A DNA stretch of 64,000 nt from Saccharospirillum alexandrii (GCF_004000275.1 NZ_RCIP01000002.1:372283-436282), one strand, 5' to 3'. Shown: positions 38,775 through 49,756, numbered from the stretch's first letter. Notes: generated from the sequence alone by a model not told the origin. Made by a program: numbers and translations.

Positions 38775-39632
38775 TCATGCTATGTGGCGCATAATAGCGT
38801 CAAATATCTGGCCGGATCCGTCGTTCAGCCCGTCAATAACGGTGAAGTGATCACAGCCGGAAACAGACTCCACGACAACGCTTCGCTGTGCGTCCGCGGA
38901 CAAAAGATGAGCCTGATACGCCGTCGACTGACGGTGAAACTCATCCGACTCCAGGGCTCCCACCACCAGACTCACCGGACAAGCTACCGTTGGCCCAATA
39001 CGAACCGGGCTCAGCGTCATCACATCCCGACCGGTCAGTTGCAGCTTGGGCTGCAACCAGGAATAGGGAAAGGGCGCGAGATCGAACAGACCGCTGATCG
39101 CGGTCGCCCCTTTGATCAGGTCTGGCGACCGGCCATAGAGCCCCTGCCAGTCGGTCGACAGCAGCATGCCCACGATATGGCCACCCGCCGAGTGCCCGGA
39201 CACCGTTATGCGTTCCGGGTCATAGCCATAGTCTGCCGCATGATCGGCCAACCAAAGCAGGGAAACCTGACACTGGCGAACCAGCTCGCCCATGGTCACC
39301 GAGGGGCACAGGGCGTAGTTGACCACCGCCACGCTAACGCCTGCTTCAACCAGCCCGCGCGCAGCGAAGGTGAACTCCTTGTTGCTCAGCGAACGCCAGT
39401 AGCCCCCATGAAAGAATACGTGCAGCGGTGCGCCTGGCGTTTGAGCAGGAAACAGGTCCAGCGTTTCCGCAAGGCTCTGGCCAAAGCGCAGATCGGCATG
39501 CACCTTCAAATCAGCCATCGTGGCGGCGCTCATGGCCTTGTAACGCGCCATAGCGGCAGCTCCATCGGCCGTTTTAGAGGGGTCGTAGGCCAGATCAATG
39601 GCCTCCTGAGTTTCAAAGTGACGGTACAGCAT
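38775..39632 (-). CDS. Alpha/beta hydrolase, kynurenine formamidase-like
   Basis: 285 residues. Oxyanion motif HVFFHGGYW, nucleophile elbow SGHSAGG (Ser) and a late Asp/His (GALESDEF, GCDHFTV) form the triad. The sequence MLYRHFETQEAIDLAYDPS and the HGGYWR motif are typical of arylformamidase-like hydrolases. Start at 39632 with GGAG upstream. Divergent from the 2-aminobenzoyl-CoA operon across a shared candidate operator. A role in making anthranilate (from N-formylkynurenine or N-formylanthranilate) or in the CoA pathway is inference. Confidence 0.78.
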   Translation of the reverse strand: MLYRHFETQEAIDLAYDPSKTADGAAAMARYKAMSAATMADLKVHADLRFGQSLAETLDLFPAQTPGAPLHVFFHGGYWRSLSNKEFTFAARGLVEAGVSVAVVNYALCPSVTMGELVRQCQVSLLWLADHAADYGYDPERITVSGHSAGGHIVGMLLSTDWQGLYGRSPDLIKGATAISGLFDLAPFPYSWLQPKLQLTGRDVMTLSPVRIGPTVACPVSLVVGALESDEFHRQSTAYQAHLLSADAQRSVVVESVSGCDHFTVIDGLNDGSGQIFDAIMRHIA

Positions 39633-39647
39633 GATGACTCCGGGTTG

Positions 39648-39712
39648 AGGAGGCTCTGAACCATTCACGTGGGGCTCTGCGGGAGCCCCGCGTGAATGGT
39701 TCAGAGCCTCCT
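39648..39712. repeat. Perfect 65-base palindrome
   Basis: Perfect 22-base outer arms (39648-39669 and 39691-39712; AGGAGGCTCTGAACC...) surround a second perfect stem GGGGCTC-TGCG-GAGCCCC. It lies 15 bases upstream of the hydrolase start, in its likely leader. It does not share the core of the family 1 elements. Confidence 0.9.
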
Positions 39713-39760
39713 GAATTTCAATAAGGGCTTCAGGATACCCCCGAACGCCTTTTGGACGCC

Positions 39761-39835
39761 ATTAAAGCGCTTAGCAACAATATTCTTCAAGTATAAACGT
39801 TTAGGCTTGAAATACTTTTCAGGTGGGTCTACATT
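39761..39835. promoter_or_regulatory. Divergent promoters with a shared 26-base operator
   Basis: Operator 39786-39811: TTCAAG, two bases, TAAAC|GTTTA, two bases, CTTGAA (22 of 26 positions symmetric). Plus-strand promoter: TTGAAA (39807-39812), 17-base spacer, TACATT (39830-39835), for the monooxygenase operon. Minus-strand promoter: TTGAAG (39790-39785), 18-base spacer, TTTAAT (39766-39761), for the hydrolase. Both -35 boxes overlap the operator ends. The MarR-family protein encoded at 42925 is the natural candidate to bind here. Confidence 0.6.
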
Positions 39836-39883
39836 GATCCGAACAACGTGAATCTGCCTGCCACAGTAGCAAAGGTTAAAACA

Positions 39884-42160
39884 ATGAAAATAGCTTGCCT
39901 CGGCGGAGGGCCTGCGGGTCTGTATTTTGCCATCAGTGCCAAGTTGCGTAATCCGGATCACGATATCCAGGTCTTTGAGCGCAACAAAGCCGACGACACC
40001 TTTGGCTGGGGCGTCGTACTGTCTGACGAAACCCTCGACAACCTCGCGCAGAACGACCCGGTCAGCGCCGAGCGTATACGCGAGCATTTCGCCTATTGGG
40101 ATGACATTGCTGTTGTGCACAACGGCGTGCGAACTACTTCGACCGGTCATGGTTTTTGCGGTATCGGTCGCATGCAATTGCTGATTCTGCTGCAGGAACG
40201 CGCCCGGGAGCTCGGCATTACCCTGCACTTCGAAACGCCCTTTGAGGACATCGACGCCTTTGTCAAAGGCTTCGACCTGGTGGTCGCGGCCGATGGCATC
40301 AACTCAAAAGTACGTCAGCACTTCGAGCACATTTTCAAACCCGATATCGACGTGCGCGCCTGCAAATTTGTCTGGCTTGGCACTCATCAGAAATTCAACG
40401 ATGCCTTCACGTTCATTTTCGAGAGAACCGAGCACGGTTGGGTCTGGGCGCACGCCTACCAATTCGATAACGACACCGCGACCTTCATCGTTGAATGCTC
40501 AGAAGCAACCTGGAACGCCTTCGGTTTCGGCTCAATGAACCAGGACGAATCCATCGCCGTCTGCGAACGCATCTTCGCCGACCACCTCGACGGCCATGCA
40601 CTAATGACCAACGCCCGCCACATCCGCGGCTCGGCCTGGATCAACTTCCCGCGCGTGTTATGCGAACGCTGGAGTCACGAAAACGTCGTGCTGATGGGCG
40701 ATGCGTCAGCCACCGCACACTTTTCTATCGGCTCCGGCACCAAGCTGGCCCTGGAATCTGCCATAGCCCTGGCCGACTATGTTGAATCCGAACCTACACT
40801 CAGCGCCGCCTTCGAACGGTACGAAGCCGAACGCCGGCTGCAGGTGTTACGCCTGCAATCGGCCGCGCGCAATTCCACCGAATGGTTCGAGCAGGTCGAA
40901 CGCTATCTGGATCTCGACCCGGTTCAATTCAACTACGCCCTGCTGACCCGTTCACAACGGATCAGCCACGAAAACCTGCGCCTGCGCGACCCCGCCTGGC
41001 TGCAGTCAGCCGAGCGCTGGTTCCAGCAACAGGCCGGCGCCGACACCGATCAGGCACCGATGTTTGCGCCCTACACAGTACGCGGGATGACGTTGAAAAA
41101 CCGGGTGGTAGTGTCACCGATGGCGCAATACAAAGCCGTCGACGGCTGCCCGACCGACTGGCACTTCGTGCATTACGCCGAGCGCGCCAAAGGTGGGGCT
41201 GGCTTGGTGTACACCGAAATGACCTGTGTCACCCCGGAAGGCCGAATCACACCCGGATGCCCCGGCCTCTACAACACCGAACAGGTTGCGGCCTGGAAGC
41301 GCCTGACCGATTTTGTGCACGCTGAAACCGACGCCAAACTCTGTATGCAGCTAGGCCATTCCGGCGCCAAAGGCTCAACCCAGCTTGGCTGGGAAACCAT
41401 GGACGCGCCCCTCAAAGAGGGTAACTGGCCCATCATGGCAGCCACGGCGCTGCCTTGGTCACCGAACAATGCTTTGCCCAAAGCCATGGACCGAGCCGAT
41501 ATGAATGAAGTTCGAGACGCCTTTGTGAAGGCTGCTCGCCTGGCTGAAGAAGCAGGTTTCGACATGCTCGAAGTGCACGCCGCACACGGCTATTTGCTCT
41601 CGGGCTTCATTACCCCGCTGACCAATCACCGCACCGATGAATACGGCGGCAGTCTGGATAACCGGATGCGCTATCCGCTCGAAGTGGTAAAGGCGGTGCG
41701 CGAAGCCTGGCCTGAAGACAAACCGCTGTCCGTGAGAATTTCAGCCCACGACTGGGTCGGCGATGACGGCATTACACCCGATGAAGCCGTCGAAATCGCA
41801 GCACGATTCAAGGCCGTGGGTGTCGACCTGATAGACGTATCAGCGGGTCAGACCTCGGTGCAAGCGCAGCCTGTTTACGGCCGCATGTTCCAGACCCCGT
41901 TTGCCGACCGCATTCGCAACGATCTTAAAATACCCACCATGGCCGTCGGCAACATCTACGACCCGGACCATGTGAATTCCATTTTAATGGCTGGCCGCGC
42001 CGATTTGGTTTGTCTGGCACGACCACACCTGGCCGACCCTTATTGGACGCTGCACGCCGCTGCCAAAATCGGGAACGACCAACAGAGCTGGCCTAAACCC
42101 TATTATGCAGGGCGCGATCAACTGCTGCGCCTGGCTGAACGCGATGAAGGACTGATTTAA
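39884..42160 (+). CDS. 2-aminobenzoyl-CoA monooxygenase/reductase (salicylyl-CoA 5-hydroxylase/oxidoreductase type)
   Basis: 758-residue fusion. Residues 1 to about 380 are an FAD-dependent monooxygenase ([31 protein letters not shown]). From about 390 to the end is an Old Yellow Enzyme domain ([40 protein letters not shown]). This architecture is known from Azoarcus evansii, where the enzyme hydroxylates and reduces 2-aminobenzoyl-CoA to a non-aromatic 2-amino-5-oxocyclohexene carboxyl-CoA. The neighbouring CoA ligase and beta-oxidation-like genes agree. The ATG at 39884 has AAAGG upstream; a GTG at 39848 would add 12 atypical residues. A salicylyl-CoA substrate cannot be excluded. Confidence 0.87.
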   Translation: MKIACLGGGPAGLYFAISAKLRNPDHDIQVFERNKADDTFGWGVVLSDETLDNLAQNDPVSAERIREHFAYWDDIAVVHNGVRTTSTGHGFCGIGRMQLLILLQERARELGITLHFETPFEDIDAFVKGFDLVVAADGINSKVRQHFEHIFKPDIDVRACKFVWLGTHQKFNDAFTFIFERTEHGWVWAHAYQFDNDTATFIVECSEATWNAFGFGSMNQDESIAVCERIFADHLDGHALMTNARHIRGSAWINFPRVLCERWSHENVVLMGDASATAHFSIGSGTKLALESAIALADYVESEPTLSAAFERYEAERRLQVLRLQSAARNSTEWFEQVERYLDLDPVQFNYALLTRSQRISHENLRLRDPAWLQSAERWFQQQAGADTDQAPMFAPYTVRGMTLKNRVVVSPMAQYKAVDGCPTDWHFVHYAERAKGGAGLVYTEMTCVTPEGRITPGCPGLYNTEQVAAWKRLTDFVHAETDAKLCMQLGHSGAKGSTQLGWETMDAPLKEGNWPIMAATALPWSPNNALPKAMDRADMNEVRDAFVKAARLAEEAGFDMLEVHAAHGYLLSGFITPLTNHRTDEYGGSLDNRMRYPLEVVKAVREAWPEDKPLSVRISAHDWVGDDGITPDEAVEIAARFKAVGVDLIDVSAGQTSVQAQPVYGRMFQTPFADRIRNDLKIPTMAVGNIYDPDHVNSILMAGRADLVCLARPHLADPYWTLHAAAKIGNDQQSWPKPYYAGRDQLLRLAERDEGLI

Positions 42161-42163
42161 CCC

Positions 42164-42928
42164 ATGCCATCGGTTTCTAAAGACAACAGTTTCGCTGACA
42201 AAAAGGTACTGATTACCGGCGGCGGTAGCGGCATCGGTGCTGACCTGGCCCAGGCCTTCGCCGAGGCTGGTGCGCGGGTGATCATCGCCGGGCGCACAGA
42301 AGCCAAACTGCAGCAGGTTGCTGCGGCACATTCCAGAATAGAATACCGTATCGCCGACGTAACCGATGCAGCATCCGTTGAGGCTCTATTCAGCGATATT
42401 GGTTCACTGGATATCGTCATCGCCAATGCCGGCGCCGCCAGCAGTGCCCCGCTGCGCAAAACCAGCCTTGAAGACTGGCAACGCATGCTTGATGTGAATC
42501 TGACCGGCGTCTTTTTAACCCTGCAAGGCGGGCTGAACAAACTGACTGACGGCGGCAGATTGTTAGCCGTTGCCTCAACCGCTGGGCTAAAAGGCTACCC
42601 CTATGTTGCGCCCTATTGCGCCGCCAAGCATGGCGTCATCGGGCTCGTTCGCGCACTGGCATTGGAAACCGCCAAGCAGGGCATCACCGTCAATGCTTTG
42701 TGCCCCGGGTTCACCGAAACCCCCTTGCTCGATGAAAGCCTGGCCAACATCAGCGCAAAAACCGGACTCAGCAACACCGAAGCCCGTGCGCAATTGACCG
42801 CAACCAATCCCCAGGGTCGCTTGATTCAACCCTCGGATGTATCGGCGGCCGCTTTGTGGCTCGCCAGCCCCGCCGCCCAGGCGATTACCGGCCAGGCCAT
42901 CGCCATTGCCGGAGGTGAACTGTCATGA
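42164..42928 (+). CDS. Short-chain dehydrogenase/reductase of the aminobenzoyl-CoA operon
   Basis: 254-residue classical SDR: TGGGSGIG nucleotide motif, NAG, catalytic YCAAK with a preceding Ser (ASTAG). By context a 3-hydroxyacyl-CoA-type dehydrogenase acting on ring-derived CoA esters, like BadH; this is inferred. It begins 3 bases after the monooxygenase stop and overlaps the marR-like start by four bases. Confidence 0.85.
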   Translation: MPSVSKDNSFADKKVLITGGGSGIGADLAQAFAEAGARVIIAGRTEAKLQQVAAAHSRIEYRIADVTDAASVEALFSDIGSLDIVIANAGAASSAPLRKTSLEDWQRMLDVNLTGVFLTLQGGLNKLTDGGRLLAVASTAGLKGYPYVAPYCAAKHGVIGLVRALALETAKQGITVNALCPGFTETPLLDESLANISAKTGLSNTEARAQLTATNPQGRLIQPSDVSAAALWLASPAAQAITGQAIAIAGGELS

Positions 42929-43433
42929 GTGAACCAGCCAGCATCACCCCAAACCGGCATCTCACCAGCAAAGAGCACCTGCGACTCTGGCTGCGGCTGT
43001 TGCGCACAACACGCAGAGTCGAATCCGAACTGCGTGAACGGCTGCGCCTTCAGTTCAACACCACCCTGCCCCGGTTCGATGTGATGGCCGCGCTGTCACG
43101 TCACCCGGACGGGTTAAAAATGAACGAGCTATCACAGCAATTAAAAGTCTCGAACGGCAACGTCACCGGCATCATCAGCCGCCTGGTCGAAGACGGCTGG
43201 GTGGAGCGCATCGCCATCGAAGGCGACCGCAGAGCGACGCGGGTACTGCTGACCAGAGCCGGTACCGAACAATTCCATCAGATGGCCCAGGCCCACGAAC
43301 ACTGGGTCGACGAACTGTTCAGTTCGCTGTCGAGCCAGGAAACGCACCACATGAATGAACTGTTCGCCCACCTGCCCACCGAAGCCGGGCCGGAACCGGA
43401 CAGCCCCGAATCGACTACCCAGGGAGACACACC

Positions 43434-43437
<4 letters not shown>
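42925..43437 (+). CDS. MarR-family transcriptional regulator of the catabolic operon
   Basis: 170 residues with a winged helix-turn-helix: [40 protein letters not shown] and the wing [13 protein letters not shown]. Overlaps both neighbours by four bases, so it is made with the pathway enzymes. Relatives in aromatic catabolism are repressors released by the aryl-CoA intermediate; the same is likely here, acting on the operator at 39786. Confidence 0.88.
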
Positions 43438-44242
<805 letters not shown>

Positions 44243-44243
<1 letters not shown>

Positions 44244-45382
44244 TGAGTGATACCAGCTTCCTAACCTGGCCGTTTTTTGAAGACCAACATCGCGACTGGG
44301 CCAAAGAACTCGACGCCTGGTGCATCGACAACCTGAGCCAGCACAGCAGTGAGACCGACACCGATGCCGAGTGCATCAACCTCGTTCGCGCGCTCGGCAA
44401 AGCCGGTTTTCTGCAACCGACAGCCGGCAACGCCATCGACGTACGCACCCTGTGCCTGGCCCGCGAAACCCTCGCCCGCCATCATGGTTTGGCCGATTTC
44501 GCCTTCGCCATGCAAGGCCTGGGCACCGGTGCCATCAACCTGTTCGGCACCGACGAGCAAAAAAAATGGCTCGATAAAACCCGCGCCGGCGACACCATTT
44601 CCGCCTTCGCATTGACCGAACCAGCTTCCGGTTCCGACGTCGCCAACATCACCACCGAAGCCATCCGCGATGGCGACGACTACATTCTCAACGGCGAAAA
44701 AACCTGGATCTCCAACGGCGGCATCGCCGACCTCTACACCGTCTTCGCACGCACCGGCGAAGCCCCGGGCGCCAAAGGGCTCTCCGTATTCTTGGTAGAA
44801 GCCGACCGAGCTGGGTTCGAAATTAGAGAACGCCTGCACACCATGAGCCCACACCCGCTGGCACGCATCGGCTTCAAAAACGTCAGAATTCCAGCCAGCA
44901 ATCGCATCGGCGAATCCGGCCAGGGCTTCAAAATCGCCATGTCGGTATTGGATGTCTTCCGCTCCACCGTCGGCGCCGCCGCCCTCGGCTTTGCACGCCG
45001 CGCGCTTGATGAAACCCTGACCCGTTGTCAAAACCGAGAACTGTTTGGCGGACCCCTTGCCGACCTGCAAATGGTACAGGGCCATATCGCCGAAATGGCA
45101 CTCGATGTCGACGCCGCCGCCTTATTGGTGTACCGCGCCGCCTGGACCAAAGACCAGGGCGCCGCCCGTGTCAGTCGCGAAGCCGCCATGGCCAAACTCT
45201 ATGCCACCGACCGGGCGCAATCCGTTATCGACAAAGCCGTGCAATTACACGGTGGCGACGGCGTACGTAGAGGCCACATTGTCGAAAGTCTGTATCGGGA
45301 GATTCGTGCGCTGAGAATTTATGAAGGCGCGTCGGATGTTCAAAAAATTGTGATAGCACGTAGCGCGTTGAGTTCAGGCTAG
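44243..45382 (+). CDS. Acyl-CoA dehydrogenase of the aminobenzoyl-CoA operon
   Basis: 379-residue FAD flavoprotein. [16 protein letters not shown] and [20 protein letters not shown] are the FAD/substrate signatures; [16 protein letters not shown] near the C-terminus carries the likely catalytic Glu. Start at 44243 overlaps the crotonase stop (TGATG). Expected to oxidise a cyclic or ring-opened acyl-CoA and pass electrons to ETF, which is not encoded here. Confidence 0.9.
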
Positions 45383-45482
45383 CAAAAATAATCGAGATCG
45401 CTGAGCAGTCGCCGCGGGCCACTGCCACACAGCCAAACAGAGCTGCAGATTTCGACTAACAACAATAACAAGAGAGGCAACT

Positions 45483-47105
45483 ATGTCAGTACCGTCAGCA
45501 CACACCGATACCTACTGTCGCGATCATCTGCCACCGGCCGATCAGCAACCGGTGTTCCTGCTCGACCGCGTACCTTACCCGGAGCTATTAAACGCCGGCG
45601 TCGAACTCACCGACCGCCTGGTGGAACAGGGCATGGGCGATCGTACCGCCCTCATCGGCAATGGCCGTCGCCGCACCTACAAAGAATTGACGGACTGGAC
45701 CAACCGCCTGGCTCATGCCCTGGTTGACGACTTCGGCATCCGCCCCGGCAACCGCGTACTCATTCGCTCGGCCAACAACCCGGCGTTCGTTGCTTGCTGG
45801 CTCGCCGTCACCAAAATCGGCGCTGTTGCCGTCAACACCATGCCCATGTTGCGCGCTGGTGAACTGGCTAAAATTGTCGACAAGGCCGAGATCAGCCACG
45901 CCCTCTGCGACACCCGCCTGCTCGACGAAATCAAACGCTGCGCCGCCGACAGCCAATTTCTAACATTCGTCATCGGCTTTGACGGCACCGCCAATCACGA
46001 CGCCGAACTCGACCATGCCGCCCTGGAAAAACCGGTGCATTTCGACGCCGCCCCGACTCGCGCAGACGACGTCGCCCTACTCGGTTTCACCTCCGGCACC
46101 ACCGGCTCACCCAAGGCCACCATGCACTACCACCGAGATCTATTGGCCGTCGCCGACACCTACGCCAAAGACGTCTTAAAGGTCACGCCAGACGACGTCT
46201 TTGTCGGCTCTCCACCGCTGGCATTCACCTTTGGCCTCGGGGGCCTGGCCATTTTCCCCCTGCGTTTTGGCGCCACCGCCACCCTGCTGGAAACCGCCTC
46301 GCCACCCAACATGATCGACATTATTCAGCGCTACAAAGCGACCATTTCCTTCACCGCTCCAACGGCCTACCGTGTCATGCTGAAAGCAATGGATGAAGGT
46401 GCAGACTTATCGAGTTTGCGCGCGGCGGTATCTGCTGGCGAAACCCTGCCCGCCCCGGTATTCGATGAGTGGCAACAAAAAACCGGCAAACCCATGCTCG
46501 ACGGCATCGGCGCCACGGAAATGCTGCACATCTTCATCTCCAACCGACTCGACGACGCCCGACCCGCCTGCACCGGCACCCCGGTTCCTGGTTACGAGGC
46601 AAAAATCGTCGATGACGAGATGAACGAAGTGCCCCGGGGCACCGTCGGTAAGCTTGCCGTGCGCGGGCCCACCGGTTGCCGCTACATGGATGATGCCCGG
46701 CAACTCAACTATGTCCGCGATGGCTGGAACCTCACCGGCGATGCCTTCAGTCAGGATGAAGACGGCTACTTCCACTTCGCCGCCCGCACCGACGACATGA
46801 TCATCAGTTCCGGCTACAACATCGCCGGCCCCGAAGTCGAAGCCTGCCTGCTCGGCCATCCGGACGTCCTCGAATGCGCGGTCATCGGCGCACCCGATGA
46901 AGAACGCGGCCAGATCGTACAGGCCCATATCGTATTGGCCGAGGGCCTGATGGCCGACGACGACTGCATCCAGCGCCTGCAGGACTACGTGAAAAGCCAG
47001 ATTGCCCCCTATAAATACCCGCGCTCAATCAAATTCATTGAGCAATTGCCAAAAACTGCAACAGGCAAAGTACAGCGGTTCCGGTTGAAGGAGGAGGTTT
47101 CCTGA
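45483..47105 (+). CDS. 2-aminobenzoate-CoA ligase / benzoate-CoA ligase family
   Basis: 540-residue AMP-forming ligase. P-loop GFTSGTTGSPKATMHYHRD, GATEMLHIF (A5 motif), and the C-terminal LPKTATGKVQRFRL with the adenylation Lys. The HFISNR-like specificity region and the context point to benzoate-type acids, most likely 2-aminobenzoate, as the first step of the pathway. Last enzyme gene before a 527-base gap holding two palindromic elements. Confidence 0.88.
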   Translation: MSVPSAHTDTYCRDHLPPADQQPVFLLDRVPYPELLNAGVELTDRLVEQGMGDRTALIGNGRRRTYKELTDWTNRLAHALVDDFGIRPGNRVLIRSANNPAFVACWLAVTKIGAVAVNTMPMLRAGELAKIVDKAEISHALCDTRLLDEIKRCAADSQFLTFVIGFDGTANHDAELDHAALEKPVHFDAAPTRADDVALLGFTSGTTGSPKATMHYHRDLLAVADTYAKDVLKVTPDDVFVGSPPLAFTFGLGGLAIFPLRFGATATLLETASPPNMIDIIQRYKATISFTAPTAYRVMLKAMDEGADLSSLRAAVSAGETLPAPVFDEWQQKTGKPMLDGIGATEMLHIFISNRLDDARPACTGTPVPGYEAKIVDDEMNEVPRGTVGKLAVRGPTGCRYMDDARQLNYVRDGWNLTGDAFSQDEDGYFHFAARTDDMIISSGYNIAGPEVEACLLGHPDVLECAVIGAPDEERGQIVQAHIVLAEGLMADDDCIQRLQDYVKSQIAPYKYPRSIKFIEQLPKTATGKVQRFRLKEEVS

Positions 47106-47169
47106 AAGCCTGAGTTAAAAATTCGCTCGGTCAATTGGAGGCTGTGGTTGTTTATGATTGGGTGGCAGA

Positions 47170-47276
47170 GGACTGTTGGGTACGCCTATTGAAGGCACAC
47201 CGTAGATCCATCCATGGAGGCTCGTAGATCGCATCCCTGCGATCTCACGGCCTTCAATAGGCGTACCCAACAGTCC
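47170..47276 (-). repeat. Palindromic intergenic element, family 1, copy D
   Basis: Perfect 27-base arms (47170-47196, 47250-47276; ...GGGTACGCCTATTGAAGG). On the minus strand the inner hairpin is AGATCGCA-GG-GATGCGATCT, followed by the core GAGCCTCCATGGATGGAT. Lies 65 bases after the ligase stop. Confidence 0.8.
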
Positions 47277-47446
47277 AGGCAATATCACAGGTTATTCAAT
47301 GGCGAATTTCCAACTCAGGGTGCCGTGAGTGGATCCTGAGCAAAACAAGTGTTTAGTGGGGCCGTAAAAGCCTTTACATTATTAGGTGGACAGCACGCCC
47401 ACATAGGCAAGAGGTTTTTACCTTGCCAAAGCAACCAACAGCCCAA

Positions 47447-47561
47447 GCATCGGCTGTCGGGTATGGCACTGGCGGGGCGTCGGCTCCCACGGATGGGAGC
47501 CGCCGAGCTTACATGGATGTACTTGCAGCGACCCGCCAGTGCCATACCCGGCGGCCGATGC
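47447..47561 (+). repeat. Palindromic intergenic element, family 1, copy E
   Basis: Arms of 30 bases (47447-47476, 47532-47561) pair at 28 positions. Inner hairpin CGGCTCCCA-CGGA-TGGGAGCCG, then a smaller one TACATGGATGTA. It lies 72 bases before the binding-protein start. With copy D and no other recognisable element it makes up most of the 47106-47632 gap. Confidence 0.8.
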
Positions 47562-47632
47562 GAACGACTGGCACAAAAATATAGCAACCAGAGAGTCAAA
47601 AAATAACGAGAAAAACACCAGGAGGTGTGACC

Positions 47633-48775
47633 ATGAAGAAGGTAATGAATGCAGGTTTGGGACTGTTGATGGCTACCGCCATTGCGGCACCGACGCAGGC
47701 TGAAAACGTTAAGATTGGGATGATTACTACACTGTCCGGCGGCGGCGCGCACCTGGGTGTCGATGCACGGGATGGGTTTATGCTGGCCATTGAACAGGCC
47801 GGTCGTGACGATGTCGAGGTGCTGATTCAGGACGACGCCCAGAAACCGGATGTCGCCAAAAGCCTGGCCGATGAATTCGTGCAGCGCGAAAACGTCGACA
47901 TCATGACCGGGATCATCTGGTCGAACCTGGCGATGGCCGTGATTCCGAGTGTGGTACGTCAGGGTACTTTCTACCTGTCGGTGAACGCGGGCCCGTCTGA
48001 TCTGGCCGGTCGCCTGTGCCACGAAAATTACTTCAACGTCGCCTGGCAAAACAACAGCCTGCACGAGGCCATGGGCGAATACATGAGCACCGAAGGTTTT
48101 GAAAACGCCTTTATTCTGGCCCCGAACTACCCGGCCGGCACCGATGCACTCGAAGGCTTCAAGGCCCGATACACCGGCGAACTGGCCAATGAAGTCTATA
48201 CCCAGCTCGGGCAAACCGATTACGCCGCTGAAATCGCCCAGATCCGCGCCAGCGGTGCCGACAGCGTGTTCTACTTCCTGCCGGGTGGCATGGGCATCGC
48301 CTTTATGAAGCAGTATGCCGGCTCCGGTGTCGACATTCCGGTCTACGGCCCAGCCTTCTCCTTCGATGAAATCATCATCGGCGCGATTGGTGACGCGGCG
48401 ATCGGCGTGCGCAATACATCCCAGTGGGCGTATGACCTCGACAACGCTGCCAACCAGACCTTTGTATCGTCATTCCGGGAAAAGCACGGTCGCACCCCAA
48501 CTCTGTATGCCTCTCAGGGTTATGACACCGCCCGCCTGATTCTGGCCGCCCTCGAAGTGGCCCATCCGGATGACAAAGACGCCTTCCGCGAAGCCCTGCG
48601 TGCGGCCGATTTCGACTCGGTTCGTGGCGACTTCCGCTTCGGCACCAACCATCACCCGATTCAGGACATCTACGTCCGTGAGATCGTGGCCAGTGGCGAC
48701 GGCGTGACCAACCAACTGGTCGGTGTTGCCGTTGAAGACATGCAAGACGTTTACGTCGATCAGTGCAGCATGTGA
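47633..48775 (+). CDS. LIV-type ABC transporter substrate-binding protein (aromatic acid uptake)
   Basis: 380-residue precursor with signal peptide MKKVMNAGLGLLMATAIAAP. Mature ENVKIGMITTLSGGGAHLGV and AQIRASGADSVFYFLPGG are typical of the LivK/aromatic-binding class. The ATG at 47633 has AGGAGG seven bases upstream; an in-frame GTG at 47627 sits inside that site. Encoded with the permease and ATPase genes after a terminator-like hairpin. Ligand probably 2-aminobenzoate or a related acid, inferred from context. Confidence 0.88.
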   Translation: MKKVMNAGLGLLMATAIAAPTQAENVKIGMITTLSGGGAHLGVDARDGFMLAIEQAGRDDVEVLIQDDAQKPDVAKSLADEFVQRENVDIMTGIIWSNLAMAVIPSVVRQGTFYLSVNAGPSDLAGRLCHENYFNVAWQNNSLHEAMGEYMSTEGFENAFILAPNYPAGTDALEGFKARYTGELANEVYTQLGQTDYAAEIAQIRASGADSVFYFLPGGMGIAFMKQYAGSGVDIPVYGPAFSFDEIIIGAIGDAAIGVRNTSQWAYDLDNAANQTFVSSFREKHGRTPTLYASQGYDTARLILAALEVAHPDDKDAFREALRAADFDSVRGDFRFGTNHHPIQDIYVREIVASGDGVTNQLVGVAVEDMQDVYVDQCSM

Positions 48776-48781
48776 ATGACC

Positions 48782-48799
48782 GGGGGAGTTCACTCCCCC
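48782..48799 (+). terminator. Hairpin between binding protein and permease genes
   Basis: GGGGGAG-TTCA-CTCCCCC, followed by TGCTTT. Partial termination here would make more binding protein than membrane subunits, as is common in ABC operons. Confidence 0.6.
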
Positions 48800-48824
48800 T
48801 GCTTTAATTAATGAGGACTCCGGT

Positions 48825-49745
48825 GTGACCCTGTCGTTACTCTTTGAACAACTGCTCAATGGCCTGCAGCTGGGCACCATGCTGTTTCTGATGGCCAGTG
48901 GCCTAACGCTGGTGTTCGGCGTCATGGGGCTGATCAACCTGGCCCATGGGTCGTTTTACATGACCGGCGCCTTTGTAACGGCCTGGGTGACCGGCACCAC
49001 CGGTAATTTTTGGGTGGGGTTGCTGGCCGGCACGCTGGCGGCGGCGGCCGTGGGGGCTCTGGTCGAATTTGCCGTGATTCGACGGCTCTACCATCGGGAT
49101 CATCTCGACCAGGTGCTCGCCACTTTCGCGCTGATCCTTATTTTTTCCGAAGGCACCCGCTGGCTGTACGGTTCATCACCCCTGTGGCTGAACGTACCAG
49201 ACAGCCTGGCGGGGTCTGTGACGTTGCCCTTTGGCGTCGAGTACCCGCTGTACCGACTCGCCATTATTGGCATGGGTATCCTGATTGCCATTGGCCTGTA
49301 TCTGCTGATTAGCCGCACCCGGCTGGGCATGCGCATCCGCGCCGGTGAGAACGACCGCGAAATGATCGGTGCGCTCGGCGTGGATATCAGCACGCTGTAC
49401 ACCCTGGTGTTTGCATTGGGCGCCGGTCTCGCTGGCCTCGCTGGTGCCACCATCGGCGCGCTGCAGTCGGTTCAGGTTGGCATGGGTGAGCCCGTGTTGA
49501 TTCTGGCCTTCGTGGTGATCGTCATCGGTGGCATTGGCTCTATTAAGGGTGCCCTTGTCGGGGCTTTGCTGGTTGGCGTTGTGGATACCCTGGGCCGGGT
49601 GTTACTGCCTGATGTATTCAAACTCTTTATGGAAGCGTCAGCCGCGTCTGGCGTTGGGGCGGCCATTGCTTCAATGCTGATCTACATCCTGATGGCGATC
49701 ATCCTCATCTTTAAACCCAACGGCCTTTTTGCCGTCAAACACTGA
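48825..49745 (+). CDS. Branched-chain-type ABC transporter permease (LivH-like)
   Basis: 306 residues, about eight hydrophobic helices. Family segments: LFGVMGLINLAHGSFYMTGA-like start (LVFGVMGLINLAHGSFYM), RAGENDREMIGALGVDIS and VVIVIGGIGSIKGALVGALL. GTG start at 48825 with GAGGA upstream. First membrane subunit of the importer. Confidence 0.92.
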   Translation: MTLSLLFEQLLNGLQLGTMLFLMASGLTLVFGVMGLINLAHGSFYMTGAFVTAWVTGTTGNFWVGLLAGTLAAAAVGALVEFAVIRRLYHRDHLDQVLATFALILIFSEGTRWLYGSSPLWLNVPDSLAGSVTLPFGVEYPLYRLAIIGMGILIAIGLYLLISRTRLGMRIRAGENDREMIGALGVDISTLYTLVFALGAGLAGLAGATIGALQSVQVGMGEPVLILAFVVIVIGGIGSIKGALVGALLVGVVDTLGRVLLPDVFKLFMEASAASGVGAAIASMLIYILMAIILIFKPNGLFAVKH

Positions 49746-49756
49746 GCAGGCCGGTT

